Positions 49,797 to 56,512 of a DNA stretch of 56,512 nt are shown in pieces. Position 1 is the stretch's first letter; each line of letters starts with the position of its first letter. Origin of the DNA: Microgenomates group bacterium ADurb.Bin219. Lineage in GTDB: Bacteria; Patescibacteriota; Microgenomatia; UM-FILTER-40-11. The notes beneath the pieces were generated by a model. It had not been told where the DNA came from, did not search any database, and was given only the letters and a program-made list of their open reading frames with translations. The position numbers were made by a program, and so were the translations under genes. Location: NCBI GenBank assembly GCA_002069945.1, contig MWCH01000006.1:1-56512 (forward strand), given 5' to 3'.

Positions 49797-51446
49797 TTAC
49801 TCATCACCCTCTTTGCCAAAGTTTAATTTCATTAAAGACCAATCCAGGCCGTTGATTTGATTATCGCTGTTTAAGTCACCGGTTTTCAAGGTTCCGAAGT
49901 CAAGAGCGTTGTTTTGGGCGGGATTTTCTCCTTCCCGGACGGTCAGGGTTTTTTTAACGGAAAGAAAAGGAAAAGCGCTTAAGGTAAATTCATATTCGGT
50001 ATTAACGGATAAATTGGAAAGGGGGATTGATTGGCGGTTATTTTTCTTTTTTAAAACCTGTTGGCGGAGGTTTTTGTTTTTTACGCCAAGATTTATCAAA
50101 ATGGCGGATTCTTCTTTGGCGCCGCTGAATTCGACTTTAAAATTAAGATTATTCGCCGAGGAAGGGGAGCTTTGTCTTTCAGTCGGTTCGGGAGTCGGGT
50201 TGGACGAAGTTGTCGGCGTCGGACCGGAAGAAGCAAGGGCAGTAATGGTTTTAAATTGGGTCGGGTTGTCGGACTTTATTACCAGAAAATATCTTTCCGC
50301 GGAGTTAAAAATGATTGTCGGCCGGGAGCCCAATCCGAGAATTTCCGTGCCGGAAATTTGGTTGTTTTGGTCAAGAAATTGAAGGTTTGATTTGTATTGG
50401 CGCCAATTATACCAGCCGACGAGACAACTGCCGTTTTCCGGATCACAGGCAATTCCGGGCCGGGGATTTTGGTATTGACTGGCCGGAGAAGTATTGTTGT
50501 CAAGAATTACGGTCGGGCCGATTTTTTGACCGTTGGTTGTCAATTGCTGGGCTTTAACCTTGACAACTTCAACATTAAAGCCTTCCTGCCAGGTGACGGT
50601 TAGCCGGCGGTTAAGGCGGCTATAACCAATTTGCGGATAAACGATCCGGCCCGAATTTTGAACGAAGAAAAAGTTTTTCGGAGAAATCAGAATATTCCCG
50701 TTTTTATCCAAAACCGTGCCATTGCCGCCGCGGGATTCGTTTTCCCAAACCACCAGATATTTTTGCTCTTCGGGAACAAAAACGGCCACCGGTCTTTCTT
50801 GGTTGTCGATAGCGCGAGTGGCGTTTTCGTCGCGGCTGAGGTATTGAATGGAGCCGATTTTGCTTCCGTCTCCGTTAAGCAATTGGCTGCGTATATCTTT
50901 GCCCCATTCGGTGCCTCTGTCTATTCCCATCCAGACAACCAAATAGCGGTCATTGGCCGAATCGTAACTGACCGAAGGCTCCCATTGATCCTGGTCGTTA
51001 GCTTCCGCAGTTATAGGGATAGTCGCCAGAACTTGGCCGAGATTGTTGATTCTAAGGCCGTAAATATTAAAAGTTTCGGCATCTTTCTGATTGAAAACAA
51101 CCAGATATTCGTTCCGGCGGGAGTTATAGGCAATTTCCGGATAGCTTTGCTCTTTGCTTGAATTGGCCAAGGGAAAGTCCGTTCCTAAAGCGAGATTCTG
51201 GTCTAAAAAAGCAGCGTAAATATCAGGATTGCAACCGGCGGTATCGTAACAATCAACACCTTCGCTGGAATTCCGGCCGTCGGTCCAGATCAATAAATAT
51301 TTATTTTCGCGGGAGTTATAAGCGGCTCTTAAATAGGCTTTGTTGGTGACAGCAAAAGCAGGAGAATTTAAAAGCGGACTTAAAAAGAAAATTAAAAGCC
51401 CGGCTAAAATTAATAACTTTAAAATTGTCTTTCGTTTTGTTGTCAT
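49797..51446 (-). CDS. secreted beta-propeller protein with C-terminal dockerin
   Basis: 549 residues with a signal peptide (about 6-32). About six repeats follow, of the form AYNSRENKYLLIWTD, AYNSRRNEYLVVFNQ, SYDSANDRYLVVWMG, VPEEQKYLVVWENES, matching a beta-propeller. Then come a Ser/Thr/Pro linker, an X-like beta module (NLNFKVEFSGAKEESAILIN...FLSVKKTLTV) and a dockerin-type end: GDLNSDNQINGLDWSLMKLNFG, whose Asp/Asn positions fit a calcium-binding F-hand. Only one dockerin repeat is seen. The protein could be held on the surface by the cohesin proteins at 39.5-40.8 kb. Confidence 0.78.
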   Translation of the reverse strand: MTTKRKTILKLLILAGLLIFFLSPLLNSPAFAVTNKAYLRAAYNSRENKYLLIWTDGRNSSEGVDCYDTAGCNPDIYAAFLDQNLALGTDFPLANSSKEQSYPEIAYNSRRNEYLVVFNQKDAETFNIYGLRINNLGQVLATIPITAEANDQDQWEPSVSYDSANDRYLVVWMGIDRGTEWGKDIRSQLLNGDGSKIGSIQYLSRDENATRAIDNQERPVAVFVPEEQKYLVVWENESRGGNGTVLDKNGNILISPKNFFFVQNSGRIVYPQIGYSRLNRRLTVTWQEGFNVEVVKVKAQQLTTNGQKIGPTVILDNNTSPASQYQNPRPGIACDPENGSCLVGWYNWRQYKSNLQFLDQNNQISGTEILGLGSRPTIIFNSAERYFLVIKSDNPTQFKTITALASSGPTPTTSSNPTPEPTERQSSPSSANNLNFKVEFSGAKEESAILINLGVKNKNLRQQVLKKKNNRQSIPLSNLSVNTEYEFTLSAFPFLSVKKTLTVREGENPAQNNALDFGTLKTGDLNSDNQINGLDWSLMKLNFGKEGDE

Positions 51447-51503
51447 TTTTTGGTTCTTTTTAAGCGTAAACGATTACGGCTTGGATTTCAACTAAAAAGG
51501 CTC

Positions 51504-51532
51504 TTGAAAATTTATACAGAAGGGGATAAATT
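51504..51532 (+). promoter_or_regulatory. promoter of the Cys-rich/dockerin operon
   Basis: TTGAAA (51504-51509), 17 bases, TAAATT (51527-51532), 8 bases before the ATG at 51541. Confidence 0.45.
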
Positions 51533-51540
51533 GGAAACAG

Positions 51541-52593
51541 ATGGATCAATCCGAAACAATTATCGCTAAGGAAAAGACAGATAGCGGCAACTCAAAACAA
51601 AAGAAAGTCTTTTCTTTGCTGGCTTTAACTTTTTTATGCGTAACTTTAGTGGCTGGTCTTTATTTGGTGGGGAAGAGAGTATCGTTTAGGAAAAAAGCTA
51701 ACGAAAATTGCTCCGTTTGGTTTGATAATCAGATTAATACTAATCTTTTGGGCGAGGGCAGAATCTGCAAAGTCAATAGAGGAGAAAAAGTATTTGATAT
51801 CCAAGCCGGACAATCTTCCGATCAGAATAAATTTAGGCTTGACTGGATGTGTGATAATGATATTTCCTCCTTTGCGGTTAAAGACGCTAGTACTAGCGCT
51901 AATATTTCGGGAATGTGCTTCTTAGATGCCAGTGCTACCCGCTGTTCGTTAAATAGCTGCATTCCTTCAAATAAAAAAGCTGGTTATGTGATTTGCAAAG
52001 GTTTTAACCCCGGTCTTTATAATATCAAGTTAGATTTCTCTTCAACCTCAAGTCCTACAGCAACACCGACTCAATATTGCCTTTGTAGTCCAATTACACC
52101 GGGTGGCCCGTCGTCCGGCTGTTATAGAAGAGATGATCGTTATTATTGTGCCACAAATATTAATTCAACAGTAGATAATGACAAGTGTCCTACTCCGAGT
52201 ACATATTATCGTTGTTACGACTACCAAGATTGCGGATCGAATTCTTGTCTCACGCCGGCTGCCGGTGGTGTTTGTTCTTGCAGCCAGACTCCAGCTCCTA
52301 CGGTTGTAAGGCCAACCTCTGCCCCGACTGTTGTTCCCTGTATGGACAACAGAGATTCCGGAGGGCAATATTGCTTGTGTAGCAATGATGGAAATACAGG
52401 ATCTAACAATTCCGGATGTAATAATGACTTATCTGCTTGTTATACAAATATTAACTTGATTGAGAATCACCCTGATTGTAACAATAACCGATATTGTCGT
52501 TGTTATGATGTGGAGAATTGCGAACGGGATAGAACTCTTTGCTCAATGACTCCGGATAAATCGAGTTGTGGTTGTATTGACAATGATGAATAA
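51541..52593 (+). CDS. anchored Cys-rich surface protein
   Basis: 350 residues with a Lys-rich cytoplasmic start, a transmembrane helix (about 24-44) followed by SFRKKANENC, a beta domain (NKFRLDWMCDNDISSFAVKD) and two copies of a Cys-rich module. The modules (YCLCSP...SSGCYRRDDRYYCATNIN...YYRCYDYQDC and YCLCSN...NSGCNNDLSACYTNINLI...YCRCYDVENC) are joined by a Pro/Thr linker. Its last codons overlap the start of the dockerin gene (ATGATGAATAA), so the two are translationally coupled and probably act together. Confidence 0.72.
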   Translation: MDQSETIIAKEKTDSGNSKQKKVFSLLALTFLCVTLVAGLYLVGKRVSFRKKANENCSVWFDNQINTNLLGEGRICKVNRGEKVFDIQAGQSSDQNKFRLDWMCDNDISSFAVKDASTSANISGMCFLDASATRCSLNSCIPSNKKAGYVICKGFNPGLYNIKLDFSSTSSPTATPTQYCLCSPITPGGPSSGCYRRDDRYYCATNINSTVDNDKCPTPSTYYRCYDYQDCGSNSCLTPAAGGVCSCSQTPAPTVVRPTSAPTVVPCMDNRDSGGQYCLCSNDGNTGSNNSGCNNDLSACYTNINLIENHPDCNNNRYCRCYDVENCERDRTLCSMTPDKSSCGCIDNDE

Positions 52594-53206
52594 AGTGAAT
52601 TTAAAAATTAAATTAGCCTTTTTACTTGGTTTTTGTTTGTTTTCTTTTGCTTTCTTTTGCTTCACCAAGAAGGAAGTTTTAGCCCAAACACAAGATGCTC
52701 TTATTTTTAAAATTAGATTTACTCAGTGTTCGGGTTCGGGGGGAGTTACACCTTCTTCGGGCACTGCCACAAACGTTCCCGGAACGCCGACGGCGACGTC
52801 AAGTCCGGATAGTCCGGAGCCGACGGCGGAACCCGAGCCGGTTTATTCCGAAAACTTATTTATCAAAGCCGATTTCGAAGGTCTTCCCGAGGATTCCCGT
52901 GATGTGGCGGTAACGATCAGAACCGGTAATAATTATTCCCAAACAGTCGTTTTGTCCAAAGAAGGGAAGAGCGGTCCAATTCCCGCCATCGGGTTGACCG
53001 TCGGCCAAGACTATGACTTTATTTTGTCTTCCTGGGGCTTTTTATCCGTCCGGAAATCCCACAAGCTTTTGGCCGGCCGCAATCCGGCCAGCGGTTTTCT
53101 TGATTTCGGAACTCTTCGGACAGGGGACTTGAACGGAGATAACCAGGTTAACGGCCTGGATTGGTCTTTGATGAAATTGAACTTCGGCGCCGACGGCCAA
53201 AAATAA
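52583..53206 (+). CDS. secreted X-module/dockerin protein
   Basis: About 207 residues: signal peptide (LAFLLGFCLFSFAFFCFTKK region), a Thr/Pro/Glu linker, an X-like module (NLFIKADFEGLPEDSRDVAV...FLSVRKSHKLLAG) and a dockerin-like end GDLNGDNQVNGLDWSLMKLN. The last 100 residues are clearly homologous to the end of the 49797-51446 protein. It has no further domain, so it may be an adaptor. Start: the upstream gene's stop overlaps ATGATG at 52583-52588. Confidence 0.78.
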   Translation: MMNKVNLKIKLAFLLGFCLFSFAFFCFTKKEVLAQTQDALIFKIRFTQCSGSGGVTPSSGTATNVPGTPTATSSPDSPEPTAEPEPVYSENLFIKADFEGLPEDSRDVAVTIRTGNNYSQTVVLSKEGKSGPIPAIGLTVGQDYDFILSSWGFLSVRKSHKLLAGRNPASGFLDFGTLRTGDLNGDNQVNGLDWSLMKLNFGADGQK

Positions 53207-53294
53207 CTCTTGTCTCATGCTCCGCAGTAAATAATTAATTTGCTTTAATCATTTCTTAAAGAATAATAAGGTAAAAAAGGAAAGGGAATTAATT

Positions 53295-55973
53295 TTAGCG
53301 GTATTTGACAACCAAAACCGGTTGATTGCTTCCGTTTTCGGAACTGTTGAAGTAAAAAAGATTGGTATCGTTACCTATTTGCTGTAAAAGAATACCTTTA
53401 TTTTGGTCGGGGTTGGTTACCCAGGATTGGACCAGGGAAGTTAAATTAAAGTCATACCATTTTTTAATATTGCTGGTAGTCAAAGTAATCGACGGATTGG
53501 TTTCCCGATCGCTGCCGCCAAGATAACTGCATCCGGGCGAATTCCAACCACTATTCCAGGTTACAGAACATCCCCAGCCGGTCAGAACACGGTAAATGCC
53601 TAAGGTCAGATTGTTTCCGCCCCAACCGGAAGCATAGAGGGAAAGAACGGCACTTTCTATTGTCGCGTTGGCGGGCAGCGAAGAAAGATCAAAATAAAAT
53701 AAAGCGGAATTTCTCATTTTATAACCGATTTTTAGCAAGCTTGAGCTACAAAATTGGGAGTCAGGATTTTCCCAGGAAAGGGAAGTGTCAATCAGGCCGC
53801 GGTAGCCGTCTGAATTCTGACGGAAAGAGACGGTTTTAACTTCTTCGGGCAAAGAAGAAATTGGGGGCGTTGGAGACGGAGCGATTGTCGGTTGAGAAGT
53901 CGGAACAGAGGAAGGAGTAGGAGTAACATTTTCCTGGCCACAACAAGGAGAAACCAAAATTTTGGCGGCGCGGGGATCGGTATTTAAATTGCCCCCTTTC
54001 CAAAAAATTGAATTCCAGCTGTCCGGGCCGCGGCAATAAAGACGGTAATTTTTTCCGGATTGGAGTAATGTTCTTTGGTCAAAATTAAGATTAGCCAAAG
54101 AAATTTTTTGCCAGGAAAAACCGCTGGTAAAAGCAGCCGTGCTTTTTTCGGCCATAACCGGATTTCCGGCCTCGTCGGTAATTTTACAAGAGGCGCTTCG
54201 GGGAGCGTTTCCCCATTGGCCGACCAAGACTTCAATTTCTTTTATCCTTGTTTCGGTAGCCGGTTTGAAGAAAACATAATAATTATCCTGATTGTTTAAA
54301 TAGACCAGATTGGAGGAGGTTTGATTGTTGTAAAGATAAAGATCAGAATTGCAGGCGGAAGAGCAATCGTTAAAAATAGGCGCCTGGGTAGGGGTAGGCG
54401 AAGCGGAAGGAGAAGCAACGGTTGTTGTCGGTATTAAAGAGGGCACCGGAGTGGTTTCCGTAAAAGTATTTTCGGAATAGGTAATGCTTAATTTTGGCGG
54501 ATAATTGCTGTTTTCGCTTGAAGCAAAGTAGAGGTTGTCCGGATTGTTGGCCAAAGCCTGTTTAAGAATAAAGCCGTTGTTGGCGAGAGGATTATCAATC
54601 CAGGATTGAACGGTTTGAGTGAGATCAAAATCATACCATTTGCCTATTGCGTTTATGAGGTTAAAGCTTTTCGGATAAGCTTCCCGATCCAAGAGGGTGT
54701 CATTGCAGCCCGGAAGTCCCCAGCTTGAACCATTAAGAGGTTTGTAATAGGTTGCCTGAGTATCAATCCATTGGCGTTTAAGCGGATAAACACCAAGTAC
54801 ATTGATAATTTCCAGTGGGTTTGGATTTCCCGACCAGCCGGCAGCGTAAACGGAATACTTAGCGCTTTCTACTTTTATATTTGCCGGAAGCGCGGATAAG
54901 TCAAAATAAATTAAAGCGGCATTTTGTTGTTTGTAGCCTACTTTTAAAGTTGTTTCCGAGGAGGAAACGGTTTCTTTATAAAGGGTGATTTGGCTGTCTT
55001 TATTGCCGGAATATCCGTTGAGCCTTTGCTGGAGATTGACTGTTGTTCTTTGGGCATCGGGAATCGGAGTCAGAGTAATCGGCAGCGGGCTGTCAAACTC
55101 AACCGGATAATTGGTAATGTTATCGTTATCCAAACATATTAATTGATAGGCTTTTTTATGACCTAAGGAAGGCCCGCCAAGATTGCGAATTTCCCCGGTT
55201 TTTTCTCCAGATTGAAAAAGAGTTTTTGAAGTAAAGGGTTCGTGGAGATGACCGCTTAAATAAGCTAAAACATCATAATCGACCATTCTTTTTTTTATTT
55301 TTTCCCGGACCGTGTCTTCCATGTTGATAAGCTGGTGGGTCAATTGGGTTGGCCATTCAACCGGCAAGTGGCCAAAGAGGATAATTTTTTTTCCTGCCTG
55401 GCGACCGGCAGCCAGTTCGTTATCCAGCCAAGAAAAATCAACATTCAAACTATCTATACCAATAAAACGGTAGCCAAAATAATCAAAAACAAGCTTTTTC
55501 TTTTTGACAAGATTGTTTGAAGAGATATCAGCTATTGAATAGTCGTGATTTCCGGGAGTTGAATAAATTTTTATTGCTGAAAGTTCGGCTATTTTTAAAA
55601 ACATTGGGAAATTATTAATTTCAGTGACAGTGTCACCGGCATCAAGGATAAAAGGAGTTTTAAAAGTGGTGCTAAAGTAGGTTAGTGATTTAAGAAAGCG
55701 ATTAGCAAATTCTTTATCAGGGCCGTTAGTCAGGCCGCTGGCGGATTTATCGGCATGGACATCGGTAATATGGGCAAAACAAAAACGATTTTGGTCATCT
55801 GTTTCGTTTCCGGCGGAAAAGATGCTTTTACTTAAGAATTGGTCTTTTTTAATTTGGCCCAGAAGGATAAATGCAATTCCGAATTGCAAAAAAACGATTA
55901 AAAACAAAGCCGGAAGATATCTGTATTTTTTTGTTCTTTCAACCCAAGCTTGGAAAAAATCTTTAAACCTCAT
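53295..55973 (-). CDS. anchored metallophosphoesterase with two DNRLRE domains
   Basis: 892 residues with an N-terminal transmembrane helix (about 19-42) and a calcineurin-like phosphoesterase domain (about 65-320). The metal motifs are ITDVHAD, LDAGDTVTE, TPGNHDYS, LFGHLPVEW and YLSGHLHEPF. Next is a DNRLRE module (about 335-505; LIYFDLSALPANIKVESAKYSVYA, KWYDFDLTQTVQSWIDNP), a Thr/Pro linker, a beta-sandwich (about 545-680), a second linker and a second DNRLRE module (about 710-892; FYFDLSSLPANATIESAVLSLYA). DNRLRE modules are surface carbohydrate- or matrix-associated. It may hydrolyse phosphate esters outside the cell. Confidence 0.88.
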   Translation of the reverse strand: MRFKDFFQAWVERTKKYRYLPALFLIVFLQFGIAFILLGQIKKDQFLSKSIFSAGNETDDQNRFCFAHITDVHADKSASGLTNGPDKEFANRFLKSLTYFSTTFKTPFILDAGDTVTEINNFPMFLKIAELSAIKIYSTPGNHDYSIADISSNNLVKKKKLVFDYFGYRFIGIDSLNVDFSWLDNELAAGRQAGKKIILFGHLPVEWPTQLTHQLINMEDTVREKIKKRMVDYDVLAYLSGHLHEPFTSKTLFQSGEKTGEIRNLGGPSLGHKKAYQLICLDNDNITNYPVEFDSPLPITLTPIPDAQRTTVNLQQRLNGYSGNKDSQITLYKETVSSSETTLKVGYKQQNAALIYFDLSALPANIKVESAKYSVYAAGWSGNPNPLEIINVLGVYPLKRQWIDTQATYYKPLNGSSWGLPGCNDTLLDREAYPKSFNLINAIGKWYDFDLTQTVQSWIDNPLANNGFILKQALANNPDNLYFASSENSNYPPKLSITYSENTFTETTPVPSLIPTTTVASPSASPTPTQAPIFNDCSSACNSDLYLYNNQTSSNLVYLNNQDNYYVFFKPATETRIKEIEVLVGQWGNAPRSASCKITDEAGNPVMAEKSTAAFTSGFSWQKISLANLNFDQRTLLQSGKNYRLYCRGPDSWNSIFWKGGNLNTDPRAAKILVSPCCGQENVTPTPSSVPTSQPTIAPSPTPPISSLPEEVKTVSFRQNSDGYRGLIDTSLSWENPDSQFCSSSLLKIGYKMRNSALFYFDLSSLPANATIESAVLSLYASGWGGNNLTLGIYRVLTGWGCSVTWNSGWNSPGCSYLGGSDRETNPSITLTTSNIKKWYDFNLTSLVQSWVTNPDQNKGILLQQIGNDTNLFYFNSSENGSNQPVLVVKYR

Positions 55974-56121
55974 CAATTAAATTTTAAATTAAATTATTTC
56001 TTTCTTCAAGAAAAAATTATTAGGTATAAACCACCACTATCCTCATTAACCACAATTCTCTCCAAGCTGGCGCGAAAGCTGGCAAGGTTTTTTTACATCA
56101 GTTAAGGCAGTTTTTTCTTTT

Positions 56122-56512
56122 TTATTCTTCCGGAGGGGTCGTTTCCGGATTCGGCAATTCAATGGCCGGAACATCTTTTGTAATTGTCGGCAAAGGCTCC
56201 GGTAAATTTAAAGTCGCCTCGGTTTCCGTTGGTTTTGTTTGGGTTTTCGGTAACTTCGGCCGGATTTCCTCCAATTCCTTTTGGACTTTTTGATAATCAA
56301 CCGAATCAATCGTTACCAGTCGGCCGGCCTGGCTTAAAGCGTCGTAAGCTTTTTGAATTTGCTGGTTTTTCTTAAAGGCGGCGGCCAGATTGTAATAGCC
56401 GTTGGCAAAGTCCGGTTTAAGGTTGACACTGGTTTGGAAAAAATTAATCGCTTTTTCGTAATCTTCAAGGGCGTAATAAAGACCGCCGATATTCAAATAA
56501 TGCTGGGGGTTA
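56122..56512 (-). CDS. TPR-repeat protein, partial at window edge
   Basis: The 3' end of a longer gene. It has two tetratricopeptide repeats (HYLNIGGLYYALEDYEKAIN and PDFANGYYNLAAAFKKNQQI) and a Pro/Thr/Glu-rich tail ending ETTPPEE. The frame stays open past the window end (NPQHY precedes the visible part), so the true start is outside. Confidence 0.8.
   Translation of the reverse strand, partial: NPQHYLNIGGLYYALEDYEKAINFFQTSVNLKPDFANGYYNLAAAFKKNQQIQKAYDALSQAGRLVTIDSVDYQKVQKELEEIRPKLPKTQTKPTETEATLNLPEPLPTITKDVPAIELPNPETTPPEE

Noticed and set aside
56060-56100. Terminator with CAAGCTGGC...GCTGGCAAGG
   Set aside because: It is mostly a direct repeat with weak pairing, and its U-run is on the strand opposite to both neighbouring genes.

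Overview
The window looks like part of a Candidate Phyla Radiation (Patescibacteria) chromosome, most likely a Microgenomates-type lineage. This rests on several signs: rRNA genes carrying a self-splicing intron and intervening sequences; 16S mismatches at common survey-primer sites; many long surface proteins with Pro/Thr linkers and Cys-rich modules; a single-copy, scattered tRNA/rRNA layout; and many genes whose -10 box sits 6-9 bases before the start codon. UGA is used as a stop, which argues against the recoded Absconditabacteria/Gracilibacteria. The lineage is inferred; no search was run.

Layout. 0.1-8 kb: a RecB/Cas4-like nuclease, a lipoprotein, a DUF4349 protein, a TIM-barrel protein, two anchored proteins built from repeated PsbP-like modules, a nucleotidyltransferase and a tightly overlapped operon (DUF5674, small protein, HAD phosphatase). 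8-16 kb: a MEMO1-AMMECR1 fusion, uvrB, then a redox island (trxA, trxB, TDH-like dehydrogenase, ferredoxin, two membrane-anchored thioredoxin-fold proteins) and a SpoU methyltransferase. 18-31 kb: the ribosomal RNA region. The 16S gene (with a 308-nt group I intron near its 3' end) has its own terminator. It is separated by about 7 kb of protein genes from tRNA-Ala(UGC), 23S (with two near-identical ~104-nt intervening sequences) and 5S. tRNA-Ile lies in between on the other strand. Both rRNA units show promoter, short leader with an intrinsic terminator, boxA and long processing stems. 31-38 kb: an ATP-grasp ligase, ribosomal protein S1, an AbiEii-type toxin pair, radA and rho. 38-56 kb: a cell-surface region with two LysM proteins (one an M23 peptidase), two adjacent cohesin-domain proteins, an 1173-residue Cys-rich protein, two proteins ending in dockerin-like modules, a beta-propeller, a phosphoesterase with DNRLRE modules and a TPR protein.

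How it may work together. The cohesin proteins (39.5-40.8 kb) and the dockerin-tailed secreted proteins (49.8-53.2 kb) suggest a small, non-cellulosomal cohesin-dockerin system for assembling proteins on the surface of an episymbiont. The Cys-rich surface proteins would need thiol handling, which the redox island could supply. At the nucleic-acid level the window stands out for insertions in RNA genes (16S intron, twin 23S inserts, a tRNA-Ala gene nested inside another tRNA-Ala gene) and for short repeats inserted in frame into conserved proteins (UvrB, RadA, the SpoU methyltransferase). All functional statements are from reading the sequence only.
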